Positions 35,566 through 45,749 are shown, numbered from the stretch's first letter. The stretch: DNA of 64,000 bases from WHTI01 sp963756365 (GCA_963756365.1 CAVWNF010000003.1:1550001-1614000), one strand, 5' to 3'. Numbers and translations are program-made. The notes: generated by a model not told the origin, from the sequence alone.

Positions 35566-36801
35566 TGGACCCAAGGGAGAAGGAGATCAGGGAACTCCTT
35601 GCCCAGCAGCCACAGCGGGGGATGTCCCGACGCGATCTGCTGAGGCGCATGGGCATGGGTGCGGGAGCTGCATCGATGGCCGCGTTCCTAGCCGCATGCG
35701 GGATCTCGAAGGAGTCTCCGAATTCCGATGGCAAAGGATGATGTGAAGAACACCCTTACGACCACCGAGGAGCAGGGCGCGTTCAACTTCGCCAACTGGC
35801 CCCTCTACATCGACAAGGAGAAGGGCCGCAGGCCAACACTCGACGACTTCACCAAGGCAACCGGCATCGAGGTGGATTACAAGGAAGTCATCGACGACAA
35901 CGAGGGCTTCTTCGGAACGGTTCAGGCCCCCCTCGCCGCCGGGCAGACGATCCAGTGGGACATGATCGTCGTCACCGACTGGATGCTCTCGAAGATGGCA
36001 CGACTCGGCTACCTCGAAGAGCTCGATCACTCGCTCCTGACGAACTTCGCTGATAACGCCAGCTCTCTCTACAAGGACCCCGTCTACGACCCCGGGAACA
36101 AGTACTCGACGCCGTGGCAATCGGGCATCACCGGCATCGGCTACAACCCGGAACTAACCGGTCGGGAACTGACCTCGTTCGAGGATCTCTTCGATCCTGC
36201 TTTCGAGGGCAAGGTCGGGATGTTCAAGGAGATGCGCGACACCTTGAGCCTCACCCTGCTCGGCATGGGGGTCGAACCGACCGAGTCGACCGAAGCCGAG
36301 GTCGAGGCCGCCGCGCAGAAGTTGATGGAGCAGCGCGATGCCGGGATCGTGCGCCAGTACTACGGCAACGACTACGCCGACGCACTGGTGAGGGGCGACG
36401 TCGTCGCCACGATGGCCTGGTCCGGTGATGTATTCCAGCTTCAGTTCGACAAGCCGGAACTCCAGTTCGTGGTGCCCGATGAAGGCGGCATCCTCTGGGT
36501 GGACAACATGGCGATCCCCGAGGGGGCGGCCGCACCGATCGACGCCATGCGATTCATGGACTTCGTGTTCCAGCCAGAGATCGCGGCGCAGATCACCGCA
36601 TGGGTCAACTACATCTGCCCGGTGCCGGCGGCGCAGGAGATCCTCGCATCCGCCAAGGACGACTACACGCAGACTGTTGCGAACTCGCCCTTGGTGTTCC
36701 CGACGCCCGAGATGGAAGCGAAACTCCACTCCTATAAGGATCTTGACGAGGAAGAAGAGGCGTTCTGGAACGACCTCTTCGGACAAGTCATCCAGGGCTA
36801 G
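35565..36801 (+). CDS. potD: Polyamine-type substrate-binding lipoprotein PotD (frame break)
   Basis: Extracytoplasmic binding protein of about 411 aa. The N-terminus has a twin-arginine-like signal and lipobox (MSRRDLLRRMGMGAGAASMA then FLAAC), reached from the GTG at 35565. The mature part shows FANWPLYIDKEKGRRPTLDD, YGNDYADALVRGDVVATMAW and FVVPDEGGILWVDNMAIP, typical of PotD/PotF. The frame breaks at GG 35736-35737; removing one G joins NSDGK to DDVKNTLTT. Without this repair the gene would lack its export signal. GGAGGTGAT precedes the start. Confidence 0.9.
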
Positions 36802-36810
36802 AGGGAAACG

Positions 36811-37665
36811 ATGGCCGGGGAGGGACGGAAGAAGTGGACCCCGTATCTATTAACCCTCCCCGGCGTCGGGTTCCTGCTCATCTTCTTCGCCATCCCGATG
36901 GCGACTGTGTTCTCGGTCTCGTTCCAAGAGGGATCACTGTCTAAGGGTTTCGTCTTCACCGGTCACTGGCAGAACTACACCGAAACCCTGTCCCGATACG
37001 ACACGCAACTGATCAGATCGTTGTGGTTCGGGCTCCTGGTCACGGCATTCACCCTCATCATCAGCTACCCGATGGTCTACTGGATCGCCTTCAAGGGTGG
37101 GCGCCGGAAGAACATCTACCTACTGCTCATCCTGCTCCCCTTCTTCACGCCGTTCCTGATCCGTACCTTGATGTGGAAGACGATCCTCGCCGACGAGGGG
37201 ATCCTGCTCGGGACCTTGAAGGACCTCGGTCTCTTATCGGATGGGTATCAGGTCCTCGCGACAGCAACCGCGGTCGTCGGCGGGATGACCTACAACTTCC
37301 TGCCGTTCATGGCGCTCCCCCTGTACGTGTCACTCGAAAAGATGGATCACAGGTTGCTCGACGCCGCGGCCGATCTCTACTCGAGTCGCCGCCAAGCGTT
37401 CCTGAAGGTCACTCTTCCGTTATCGCTCCCCGGAGTCTTCGCCGGATCGCTCCTGACCTTCATCCCCTCCGTCGGTGACCCGATCGATCCAGAACTCCTG
37501 GGTGGGATCAACACGACGATGATCGGTCAGGTCGTCCAGCGCGAGATGTTGACCAACAACGCCTATCCGCGTGGGTCGGCGATCTCCTTCGTATTACTCG
37601 CAGCCATCCTCATCGGAGTGTTCATGTACGCGCGCGCCCTCGGAACCGAGGAGATGACGGGCTGA
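36811..37665 (+). CDS. potB: Polyamine-type ABC permease PotB
   Basis: Inner-membrane permease of 284 aa with about six transmembrane segments: LLTLPGVGFLLIFFAIPMAT at the N-terminus, LLLILLPFFTPFLIRTLMW in the middle, and the ATPase-contact EAA-like loop DAAADLYSSRRQAFLKVTLP followed by LSLPGVFAGSLL. It starts 9 nt after potD with a short purine-rich site (GAGGGAAACG), and its stop overlaps the first potC start candidate. Confidence 0.9.
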   Translation: MAGEGRKKWTPYLLTLPGVGFLLIFFAIPMATVFSVSFQEGSLSKGFVFTGHWQNYTETLSRYDTQLIRSLWFGLLVTAFTLIISYPMVYWIAFKGGRRKNIYLLLILLPFFTPFLIRTLMWKTILADEGILLGTLKDLGLLSDGYQVLATATAVVGGMTYNFLPFMALPLYVSLEKMDHRLLDAAADLYSSRRQAFLKVTLPLSLPGVFAGSLLTFIPSVGDPIDPELLGGINTTMIGQVVQREMLTNNAYPRGSAISFVLLAAILIGVFMYARALGTEEMTG

Positions 37666-38517
37666 TGGCGAGTGCTGCGCGGGAACAGAAGACCGAGGAC
37701 ACAAGGCGAGGAACCTCAGAAACGCGAATGGTTCCTGCGTCTCTACACGAAGCTGGTGATCGCCTACCTCTTCACGCCCGTCTTGTTCATGGTCTTCTTC
37801 AGCTTCAACAACCCTGTGGGCCGGTTCAATCTGACGTGGCAGGGGTTCACGCTCAAGTACTACTCACCGAGTCGGCTGTTCGAGTTCGAGGAACTGAATC
37901 AGGCGATCACACACTCGCTCACCATCGCTCTTTTGGCGATGCTGATATCTACGGTCTTCGGAACCCTGATCGCATTGGCCCTAACGCGTTTCGAGTTCAG
38001 GGGTCGATCGGGATTGAACCTCTTCCTGTTCCTCCCGATGGCCAGCCCCGAGGTTGTCTTGGGGGCTGCACTGCTCTCGTTGTTCGTGACTCTTCAGGTC
38101 CCCCTCGGGTTCCAGACGGTCCTCATCGCCCACATCATGTTCTCCATCTCGTACGTCGTGGTGACGGTGAAGGCACGCACGTCCGGGTTCGACAAGAACC
38201 TGGAGGATGCGGCCGGCGATCTCGGCGCGAGCCCGTGGGTCGCGTTCTGGACCGTCACCTTCCCCCTGATCTGGCCCGGCATCATGGCGGCTGGCTTGCT
38301 CGCGTTCGTGTTGTCGCTCGACGACTACGTGATCACTCTGTTCAACGCAGGTCCGTACATCACGTTGCCGCTATGGATCGCCGGGGCATCGCGCCTCGGT
38401 GTACCGGTCCAGGTGAACGTACTGGGTACGCTCATATTCATGGTCGGAGCCATCTACGCGGTCGTCAGCATCGTCAGGAGCCGAGAGGGACGCACCGCTA
38501 TCCCTGGTGCGCACTGA
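37665..38517 (+). CDS. potC: Polyamine-type ABC permease PotC (start region uncertain)
   Basis: Second permease subunit, about 280 aa: LVIAYLFTPVLFMVFFSFNN, TIALLAMLISTVFGTLIALA, LFLFLPMASPEVVLGAALL and the EAA loop EDAAGDLGASPWVAFWTVTF. The reading frame of the membrane part opens at GTG 37672, but the ATG at 37665 overlaps the potB stop (TGATG), as elsewhere in this operon, and lies in a frame offset by one base. A single extra base between 37668 and 37725 would explain this. Either start leaves the membrane domain intact. Confidence 0.87.
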
Positions 38518-39227
38518 TGAAGACCGAATCCCTCTATCTCACCGACGCCTACCTGCAGGAGTTCGACGCGACCGTGATCGCCGTGGATGGAAACTCCGTC
38601 GCGCTCGACCGAACCGCGTTCTATCCGGGGGGCGGCGGTCAACCGAACGATACGGGAACGATGGACGTCGGAGGCGAGATCAGAGACGTGACCAAGGTTC
38701 GTAAGGAAGACGGAGTCATATGGCACGAGCTCGACGGCCCCGTACCCGCCGTGGGTATAGAGGTTCACGGGACGATCGACTGGAACCGACGCCATGCCTT
38801 GATGAGGACCCACACCGCGCTGCACATCCTCTGCGGCATCGCGTGGCACCACTATCAGGTGAAGGTCACCGGCGGAAACATGGACGAACTCAGCGCGCGC
38901 ATGGACTTCGAGTTCGAGGAGATCAACCCCGAACTTCTGAGCGACTTCGAGGCAAAGGCGAATGCCGAGGTCGCTGCGGCACGGGCCACCTCGGTCGCGT
39001 TCCTGCCTCGCGATGCGGCCGATAAGGACCCTGACCTCATCCGTACAAAGATCAACCTCTTGCCGAAGGACATCACCGAGGTACGGGTGGTGACGATCGA
39101 GGGCCTCGACACCCAAGCCGACGGTGGCACCCACGTCGCCTCGACCGCCGAGGTCGGGGCGATCACGTTCACCGGTTACAAGAACAAGGGCAAGTCGAAC
39201 AAGCGGATCGAGTTGGCGATCTCCTAG
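38517..39227 (+). CDS. alaX: Alanyl-tRNA editing protein AlaX
   Basis: Stand-alone trans-editing factor of 236 aa that deacylates Ser- or Gly-tRNA(Ala). Zinc ligands are present in RTHTALHILCG (HxxxH) and ADGGTHVASTAEVG (GGxHV, the second ligand site), with the N-terminal DRTAFYPGGGGQPNDTG signature of the AlaX/AlaRS editing domain. The ATG overlaps the potC stop (TGATGA), making it the last gene of gabT-potABCD operon. The functional link to amine transport is unclear. It meets the next gene tail to tail with a 4-nt overlap. Confidence 0.92.
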   Translation: MKTESLYLTDAYLQEFDATVIAVDGNSVALDRTAFYPGGGGQPNDTGTMDVGGEIRDVTKVRKEDGVIWHELDGPVPAVGIEVHGTIDWNRRHALMRTHTALHILCGIAWHHYQVKVTGGNMDELSARMDFEFEEINPELLSDFEAKANAEVAAARATSVAFLPRDAADKDPDLIRTKINLLPKDITEVRVVTIEGLDTQADGGTHVASTAEVGAITFTGYKNKGKSNKRIELAIS

Positions 39228-40582
39228 GAAGTCACCGCAGCGCAGTAGCCCGCGAGCGCTTCGATCGAAAGGTCGATGTCCTCCTCGGTGTGCTGAACCG
39301 AGATCGTCCACTGCTCCTCTTTGCCGGGCGTCTGGTAGATCCCCCGGTTGATGACCCAGTACCAGTAGGCATCGAACAGGGAACCATCGACCTCCTTGAA
39401 GTCTCGATAGTTCTCGAGCGGCTTGTCCCGGAAGGTGATCGAACCCTTACAGGTGAGGTCGGTCGTGTAGGCGGGGATCCCATGACGGTCGAGGATCTCC
39501 TGATAACCGGTAGCGAGCCTCTTGCCCATCACCCGGATGTGGTCGTAGCCCTCGGGAGTGAGGACCTGGGTGAGCGCCGCCAGACCGGCAGCAACCGACA
39601 GCGGATTGCCGTTGAACGTTCCGAGAGCGGCAACGCCATGCTCGATCTCATCCATCAGATCCGCCCGGCCCCCGAAGGCACCGATGGCCGCTCCCCCACC
39701 GATCGACTTGGCGAGGCAGACGAGATCGGGCTGCACCCCGTAGTACTCGGTGGCACCACCTGCGGCGATCGTGACTCCGGTCTTAACCTCGTCGAAGATG
39801 AGAACGACGTTGTTCTTGGTGCAGATGTCGCGCACCGCCTGCAGATAACCGTCTTTCGGTACGACGATCCCGATATTCATCATCACTGGCTCGAGGATCA
39901 TGGCGCCGATCTCATCGCCGTGGTCGGTCATCATCTGCTCGAGGGCAGGGATGTCGTTGAACGGAACCACTTTCGTGTACTTGGCTGCGTCTGGCGGGAT
40001 GCCCTTGCTGAACGGCACCGACCAAGGCCTTTCGCCCATGTCGGATGAATCCAGCGACGGCACGACCGAGAACATCACCGCGTCGTGGTGGCCGTGGTAC
40101 GAACCCTCGATCTTCAGGAGCGTGTCCTTGCCCGACGCTGCACGCCCGAGCCTTACCGCGTCCATCGTGGCTTCGGTTCCGGAGTTGGTGAAGCGAACCT
40201 TCTCGAGATTGAAACGGCGCTTCAGCTCCTCGGCGAACTCGACGGCCGTTTCCGTGGTCGTGGCGAAGTGCGTTCCGGTCTCGGCCGCCTTGACGATCGC
40301 ATCGCGGATCAGGGGGTGTGCGTGACCGACCGCCATCGAGCCGAACCCGTTGTGATAATCGACGTAGTCGTGCCCATCCACATCCGTGACATGGCTCCCA
40401 TGACCCTCGGCGAGGTAGATGGGATAAGGGTCGCCTGCCTGGAACGACGACGTGACGCCGAAGGGCATAGAGGTTTCGGCGCGATCGAACAGAGCCTTGG
40501 ACTTTGGCGTCCGCTCCTTGAACCTAGCTACTTCTTCGACGCGAACCTTGTCGGCACGCGCATCCATCTGCGATACGGACAC
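39224..40582 (-). CDS. Class III aminotransferase, glutamate-1-semialdehyde-aminomutase-like
   Basis: PLP enzyme of 452 aa. Motifs: AEGHGSHVTDVDGHDYVDY, VRFTNSGTEATMDAVRLGRA, IEGSYHGHHDAVM, LIFDEVKTGVTIAAGG and the PLP lysine in VCLAKSIGGGAAIGAFGG. The HemL-like pattern (GSYHGHHD) is clear, but the position beside a polyamine/GABA operon and the extra C-terminal region (YWYWVINRGIYQTPGKEEQW) suggest an omega-aminotransferase of unknown substrate rather than heme synthesis. The GTG start has a good site (GGGGAGGA). Confidence 0.85.
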   Translation of the reverse strand: MSVSQMDARADKVRVEEVARFKERTPKSKALFDRAETSMPFGVTSSFQAGDPYPIYLAEGHGSHVTDVDGHDYVDYHNGFGSMAVGHAHPLIRDAIVKAAETGTHFATTTETAVEFAEELKRRFNLEKVRFTNSGTEATMDAVRLGRAASGKDTLLKIEGSYHGHHDAVMFSVVPSLDSSDMGERPWSVPFSKGIPPDAAKYTKVVPFNDIPALEQMMTDHGDEIGAMILEPVMMNIGIVVPKDGYLQAVRDICTKNNVVLIFDEVKTGVTIAAGGATEYYGVQPDLVCLAKSIGGGAAIGAFGGRADLMDEIEHGVAALGTFNGNPLSVAAGLAALTQVLTPEGYDHIRVMGKRLATGYQEILDRHGIPAYTTDLTCKGSITFRDKPLENYRDFKEVDGSLFDAYWYWVINRGIYQTPGKEEQWTISVQHTEEDIDLSIEALAGYCAAVTS

Positions 40583-40725
40583 GAGATCCTCCCCTGATCA
40601 CTGCCTCAACCAGTTCAGGCTAGCGGCTGAGGGCGCGCCGGAGTACCGACAATCAGCACAAAGAGACCCGCTTGCCTCCCTCAAATGGGTGAAACTGCTA
40701 CCGCTCCCGGGGTAGGCACACGAAT

Positions 40726-41697
40726 ATGCTTCCGGCGATGCGCGCCATGTGCCGGACGGATGGGGAGTGGAAGGACGTCGACGATCTCGACGACCTCTCC
40801 GATCTGTGCCTCGATACCAACAACCTCGTGTGGGCGGAGGTCGATACGGCACAGATGCCAGACGGGCTTCTTGAGGTTCTGACCGAAGAGTTCTCCCTCC
40901 ATCCCCTGGCGGTCGAGGACGCGCTCAACGGTCGCCAACGCCCCAAGCTCGAACGCTATCCGGGGCACCTCTTTCTGGTTCTCCAGCAACTCGACGAGGT
41001 TGAGGGGCAACTGGAGCCGTCCCAGATCGCATGCTTCGTGGGGCCGAACTGGGTGTTTGCCCTCCACACGGGGGCCACCGCCACGATGGCGGAGTCACAT
41101 CGGCGATGGGGGTCAACCGAGATCGACTTCCTCGACGGCTCGATGGCTTTGCTTCACACGATCCTCGACGTCACCGTCGACGGCTACCAGAACATCGGCG
41201 ATCGCCTCGAGGCAAGGATCGAGGATCTCGAGGACATCGCGCTCGACACGTTCAACCCGCCCCTCCAGAAGCAGATCTACCAAGCCAAACAGCAGCTGGC
41301 CCGGATGCGGAGATACGCCTTGCCGGCCGGGCGCGCTCTCGAGGACCTGATGGCTGCCGACGCCTCCATGACCAAGGAGGCACGGCACTATTTCGGTGAT
41401 ATCTCCGACCACATGTCGCGGATAAACCAGCAGGTTGGTCAGTTGGACGATCTACTCCAAGCGGTCCTCGATCTGGTCAGGGGCGAGCAGGCCCAAGCCT
41501 TGAACGAGGTGACGAAGAAACTCACATCTTGGGCAGCCATAATCGCCGTTCCGACCTTCATCGCTTCCGTCTACGGGATGAACGTCCACCTGCTCCCGGA
41601 TGGGAACGGGATCATCAATTTCTTCGTGATCCTCCTGGGGATGTTCGGGACGGCTGCGTACCTCTACTTCACGTTCAAGAAGAAGGGTTGGTTGTGA
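40726..41697 (+). CDS. corA: CorA-family magnesium/divalent-cation channel
   Basis: A 323-aa CorA/ZntB-like channel. The cytoplasmic domain shows FSLHPLAVEDALNGRQRPKL and FLVLQQLDEVEGQ. A long coiled region follows (EARIEDLEDIALDTFNPPL). Two C-terminal transmembrane helices flank the selectivity motif in ASVYGMNVHLLPDG (GMN). It begins with ATG 40726; a second in-frame ATG at 40738 is possible. The upstream 143-nt intergenic region (40583-40725) shows no M-box or other element I recognise. Confidence 0.93.
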   Translation: MLPAMRAMCRTDGEWKDVDDLDDLSDLCLDTNNLVWAEVDTAQMPDGLLEVLTEEFSLHPLAVEDALNGRQRPKLERYPGHLFLVLQQLDEVEGQLEPSQIACFVGPNWVFALHTGATATMAESHRRWGSTEIDFLDGSMALLHTILDVTVDGYQNIGDRLEARIEDLEDIALDTFNPPLQKQIYQAKQQLARMRRYALPAGRALEDLMAADASMTKEARHYFGDISDHMSRINQQVGQLDDLLQAVLDLVRGEQAQALNEVTKKLTSWAAIIAVPTFIASVYGMNVHLLPDGNGIINFFVILLGMFGTAAYLYFTFKKKGWL

Positions 41698-41733
41698 GAC
41701 CGACGCCTAAAGCCTGCTACCCTTCCAACCGCT

Positions 41734-41976
41734 ATGGCAGAAGGCAAACAGAAGAAAGTCCAGCAAAAGATCATCCTCGACGTCTACCTTTCCTCCCCCG
41801 GGGGAAAGCCACGTAAGTCGTACGCGGGTGAGATCAAGAGACTCCAGAAACTCGGATTCCGTGAGATCGATCGCAAGGTCGCTACGAGGGAAGATCACCT
41901 GAAGCTCACCCTCGAGCGCGAGATCGACAAGTACCCGGGCGTTCCCCTCGCCCCGGTTCCTCCCTACATCCAGTAA
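41734..41976 (+). CDS. Small conserved-looking protein of unknown function
   Basis: An 80-aa, strongly basic then proline-ended protein (start MAEGKQKKVQQKIILDVYLS, end KYPGVPLAPVPPYIQ). There is no signal peptide or membrane segment. The pattern of alternating charged residues in YAGEIKRLQKLGFREIDRKV suggests an alpha/beta fold or nucleic-acid-binding surface. CTACCCT 10 nt before the ATG, with no Shine-Dalgarno, suggests a leaderless start. I do not recognise the family. Confidence 0.6.
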   Translation: MAEGKQKKVQQKIILDVYLSSPGGKPRKSYAGEIKRLQKLGFREIDRKVATREDHLKLTLEREIDKYPGVPLAPVPPYIQ

Positions 41977-42040
41977 TTCCGGAAACCCGTTAGCGTCATC
42001 CTCGGCCGTCTCGTCCTGAGACCCTTATCGAGGAGGACCT

Positions 42041-42428
42041 ATGCCGCGTGGGTTGAAAGTCGTTGCACTCTTCGCAGTAGCGATGCTCGCGTTCGCCGCT
42101 GTGTGGTGGTGACGACGAGCCCAGTGCTTCGAACGGTCCCTCAACGGAAGAACCCACAGGAGAGACCGTGGAACTGTCTGTCACGGCCGCCGACTTCTCC
42201 TTCGAGCCGACCACCCTGAATGCTCCGGTTGGAGCAACCGTCGGGATCACGCTCGACAACACCGGTGTCGCCGCTCACACGTTCACGTCCGACGACCTGG
42301 ACGTTGACATCGAAGCGGCGGGCGGCGCGGTCAGGACCGGCGAGTTCACCGTCCCCGAGGCCGGGACCTACGAGTTCCACTGCCATTTCCACCCGGATCA
42401 GATGAAGGGTGAGATCGTCGTCGAGTAG
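42041..42428 (+). CDS. Cupredoxin-like copper lipoprotein (frame break)
   Basis: About 128 aa. The ATG 42041 follows an excellent GAGGAGG site and encodes a lipoprotein signal (LKVVALFAVAMLAFAA). As written it stops at 42110. Deleting one base near 42100-42104 creates the lipobox Cys (AFAAC) followed by GGDDEPSASNGPSTEE and the cupredoxin domain from VELSVTAADFSFEPTTL. Copper ligands are His in VAAHTFTSDD and Cys/His/Met in EFHCHFHPDQM. It probably carries electrons or binds copper on the outer face of the membrane. Confidence 0.78.
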
Positions 42429-42450
42429 ATCGACGGTGCCCTGAGGTGGG

Positions 42451-43095
42451 TCAGGCGATCCCGTCGCCCACGAACGGGTTGGTAGCGCGCTCCCGCTCGA
42501 GGGTCGTCGCGGGCCCATGGCCCGGATACACAGGGACGTTCTCTGGAAGCACGAAGAGCTTGTTTCGGATCGCTGACAACAGCGTCTCGGAGTCACCTCC
42601 GGGAAGGTCCGACCGACCGATCGATCCCGCGAACAGGGTGTCTCCGGAGAAGATGGCCTCATCGTGGATCAAGGAGATCGAGCCGGGCGAATGTCCGGGA
42701 GTGTGCAGGACCGAAAGAGCCACCCCCCCAGCGAGAAGAACGTCGCCCTCAGACGTCTCGGTATCCACCTCTGGAGGGGGAGGAAGATCGATGCCGAGGA
42801 ACATGCGGCCGGACTCCTGCATCCACGCCAGAAGGGGCTTGTCCGCCGCATTGAGATGGAAGGGAGCGCCAGAGAGCTCACGCAATCGGGCGGCGGCGGT
42901 GATGTGATCGAAGTGCGCGTGCGTTGCCACGATGCTCGTGATCGTTAGGCCGAGTTCGGCGATGGTCAGCGCCAAGGCATCGGCGTCATCTCCAGGATCG
43001 ATGACTATCGCCTCTTTGGTCACGTTGTCACCGACCACGTAGCAGTTGCACGCGAGCGGGCCGACCTCACGATGGATGAAGATCTCGAAACTCAT
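42451..43095 (-). CDS. Metallo-beta-lactamase-fold hydrolase (glyoxalase II-like)
   Basis: A 214-aa MBL hydrolase. The metal motif is THAHFDH (HxHxDH), followed by the His in LHTPGHSPGSISL, the Asp in IFSGDTLFAGSIGRSD and the late His in VYPGHGPATTLERE. The N-terminal ACNCYVVGDNVTKEAIVIDP matches the YcbL/GloB-like group that cleaves thioesters such as S-lactoylglutathione or mycothiol analogues. It overlaps the upstream membrane-protein gene by 4 nt, so the two are co-expressed. Confidence 0.9.
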   Translation of the reverse strand: MSFEIFIHREVGPLACNCYVVGDNVTKEAIVIDPGDDADALALTIAELGLTITSIVATHAHFDHITAAARLRELSGAPFHLNAADKPLLAWMQESGRMFLGIDLPPPPEVDTETSEGDVLLAGGVALSVLHTPGHSPGSISLIHDEAIFSGDTLFAGSIGRSDLPGGDSETLLSAIRNKLFVLPENVPVYPGHGPATTLERERATNPFVGDGIA

Positions 43096-44510
43096 CCGGA
43101 CTTGGTACTACCTCCGGAGCCCAACCGCCATCCAAGGTATCCACCGGCGATCGCCCATAGCGCCCCCAGGACGAAGGTCGCAAGTGGTGCGGCGGTCGCT
43201 ACCAGGAACTGGCCCTCGCCAAGGAACGCAGCGCCTATCCGCACCCGGGTGACCCAAACGGCGAGGAGCATCACGATCGCTACGACCCCTGCCGCGGTCC
43301 CGAGGACCTCGATCGGGGGGTTCTCTCTGTTGGCACTAGCTCGATAGCCCGCGTAGGCGAACGCTGCCAGCGGGATCAGCAACATCACGAATGCATAGAC
43401 GGGGGCGAGGTCTGCACCCCAACCGAACAGCGAGGTCTCGGAAACGGCATTGGTGCCGTCGATGGTGCGAGCCAAGACTGCGATCGGCGCGCCAAGCGAG
43501 AAAGCGGCCGTTCCCAACACCAGATTCGGAAAGAAAAGTAGGAGAGCCAGGGCGAAGGCGACAGCTTCTCCAGCGGACAGGCTCGTGACATCTCCGAACA
43601 CCAGCTTGATAACGAGGACCGCCAGCAATGCGACGCTCGAAAGGAGGGCGAGCCACTTCAGCATCGATGCGCCGAGGACCACACCCGATCGGAGCATCGA
43701 TCTGTCCCTCAGCCATAGGCGGGCATCGTCACTCAACGAGCCGATCCCATGGGCCCTCAAGCCACCGATCGCACCGAACAATGCCCCCCATATCAACCCG
43801 ATAACCAGTGCCCCGAGGGCACCGACCGACAGCGCGGGGCGAGCATCCTCTGCTTTGAAGAGCAGGGCGGCGATGAAGCAGAAGAGGGCGAACGGAACGG
43901 CCACCTTGATCCCCTCGGCAACCCTCTCCCTGACGGACATGGCACCGCTGCTAGCAACGATCTTGCGCGTCGCCCAGCTCAGCATCCAGCCGATGAACAA
44001 GAGCGACCCGATGATCAGTACCGACGAGGTCGTCGCACCGCGCTCCACCGGGATGCCGATGGATGCGAGCCCTGCGATGACGATCCTCTCGAAGAACCAG
44101 ACGGGTCCGTTGTCCGAACCAAGTCCGGGAAGGACGAGCTTCGCCATCAGGACCAGCACCGCCCCCATGGCCAGTAGGGCAGCGAAACCGACGGCCGCAG
44201 CCAGAGCGGCTCGATCCCATCCATGAGTAACGACACCCCGACGAACCTCGGCACCGAACTCCTCGAGGACCCGGGCGGGGCCAGGGTCCTCGGCGGCGGT
44301 GTCGTCGACTTCCGGTCCGGGCGTGTCCGTGACTTCAGTGTCATCAGCCTCAGCCGCCTCGGCTTCAGCCGCCTCTGCCTCGATCTCGCTCCGGTCGATC
44401 GCCTCCGTCCGCTCGACCCCCACTTCGATCGTGGGGTCGTCGGGGGCGGGAACCTCGGTTGCGTCGTCTCGCTCATCTTTCATGTCCGGAGCGTACCGGT
44501 CAGGAGTCAC
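43092..44510 (-). CDS. Multispanning membrane protein with acidic N-terminus, unknown
   Basis: A 472-aa protein. The first 95 residues are acidic and low-complexity (EAEAAEAEAAEADDTEVTDT). About ten hydrophobic segments follow (for example ALAAAVGFAALLAMGAVLVL, VPFALFCFIAALLF, ALGALVIGLIWGALFGAIGG, AVAFALALLLFFPNLVLG). I recognise no family. The acidic head is probably cytoplasmic. It overlaps the acyltransferase gene by 4 nt upstream and the MBL hydrolase by 4 nt downstream, forming a three-gene operon. Confidence 0.75.
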   Translation of the reverse strand: MTPDRYAPDMKDERDDATEVPAPDDPTIEVGVERTEAIDRSEIEAEAAEAEAAEADDTEVTDTPGPEVDDTAAEDPGPARVLEEFGAEVRRGVVTHGWDRAALAAAVGFAALLAMGAVLVLMAKLVLPGLGSDNGPVWFFERIVIAGLASIGIPVERGATTSSVLIIGSLLFIGWMLSWATRKIVASSGAMSVRERVAEGIKVAVPFALFCFIAALLFKAEDARPALSVGALGALVIGLIWGALFGAIGGLRAHGIGSLSDDARLWLRDRSMLRSGVVLGASMLKWLALLSSVALLAVLVIKLVFGDVTSLSAGEAVAFALALLLFFPNLVLGTAAFSLGAPIAVLARTIDGTNAVSETSLFGWGADLAPVYAFVMLLIPLAAFAYAGYRASANRENPPIEVLGTAAGVVAIVMLLAVWVTRVRIGAAFLGEGQFLVATAAPLATFVLGALWAIAGGYLGWRLGSGGSTKSG

Positions 44511-45749
44511 AGGCTAGACCTGTAGGCCATACCGAAGGTGGCGCCCAGTCTCGCTCGCTCCAGCGAACGACCGATCCGCCGCGGGGAGGCGGTCCTGCGG
44601 CGACGTGCGAAGCGCTCCGAAAGAGCCTTACCGATGACCATCGAAGGTTGCTCCACGTAGCGAGCGGACAGTGCAGCGACGGCGATGGCGACCGGAGGCA
44701 CCAGCGCAAGCACAAGCCACAGCGGCAGGTACGGCGATAGGGCGTGTACCGCGGCGTAGAGGACGATCGCGTGAAGGAGGTAGAGGCTGTAGGAGATCCG
44801 CCCGAGGAAAAGGAGTGAGCGGTGGGACATCGCGCGCGCAGCACGCGCTGACGAAACGAGGAACGTGATGAAGATCGCGGCGCCCGCTGCTATCCCCCAG
44901 TGCTCGACTCCTTGAGCGATCGCGTTCTCGCCAAAGAGATCGGTGACGGTACGCGCCTGGACGTAGAGGGCGGCACCGGTCATCAGGTAGAGAAGCTTGA
45001 GGGACACCGACAGCGAGTTGATCCACGACGCGATCTCTCTCCGGTGCTTGGCCAACAGGGCGCCCATCAGAAAGATCCCAACGAGGTGAACGCTGACCGC
45101 GTACTCGATCGAACCGTCTCCCAGCTTGAGTCCCCCGATGTATGCCCACATGATCCCCGCGAGCGAGAACGCACCCGCCACGGCTACGGCGGCCGAGGTT
45201 CTCCACCGCAGCACCGGGATCAACAGGAACGGGAAGACGAGCGAGATGCGCATCTCATGGACGAGCGACCAGAATGCGAGTCCGTAGTCGCTCGCCCGGA
45301 AGCGGCCCAGCATCCCGACGTGGTTGGCGACATCGCGCGACGTGATCGGACGGTTCCAGTGGCTCTGGAACCAGTCGCTCATGCCGGGGATGTAGCCGCG
45401 CGCCAGTAGCGTGTAGCCGGCGAACCCAAGGGCGACCGCGACGATGTACGGGAGGTAGATGCGGAACACCCTCCGGATCGCGTACTCCTCGTAGGAACGG
45501 TCCCGGCCCGAGAGGTACGGCAGCGCCAGGACGAACCCCGACAGCGCGAAGAACAGGAGCACTGCCTCCCGCCCCGCCACGATCGCGTGCAGCGGGCGTC
45601 TTGTCTGCCACCCGGAAGAAGTGCCAGTCGAGCCACGCCCCGCTTGACCGCAGGACGTGGCCGACCATGACGGCCAGCGCGGCGATGCCCCTAAGGGCGT
45701 CCAGTTGTTCGAATCGGGCCGGTTTGGCCTCGTACGGGAGAGTTGCCAC
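44507..45749 (-). CDS. Acyltransferase-3 family membrane protein (frame break)
   Basis: Probable membrane O-acyltransferase (OafA/YrhL type) of about 413 aa that acylates an envelope sugar or lipid. The N-terminal signature is LDALRGIAALAVMVGHVLR; LLFFALSGFVLALPYL follows and about ten membrane segments continue to YSLYLLHAIVLYAAVHAL. The frame breaks at GGG 45594-45596 (CCC on the coding strand); removing one base joins VADKTP to LHAIVAGREAV. The catalytic His in the early GHV motif is present. The substrate is unknown. Confidence 0.85.

Noticed and set aside
37665..39227. A single 520-aa ORF across potC and alaX
   Set aside because: Its first 284 codons are the wrong frame of potC (no membrane segments); only the part from ATG 38517 is real (AlaX).
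40583..40725. Magnesium (M-box) riboswitch upstream of corA
   Set aside because: No matching conserved segments were found; the 143-nt gap mainly holds two divergent start regions.
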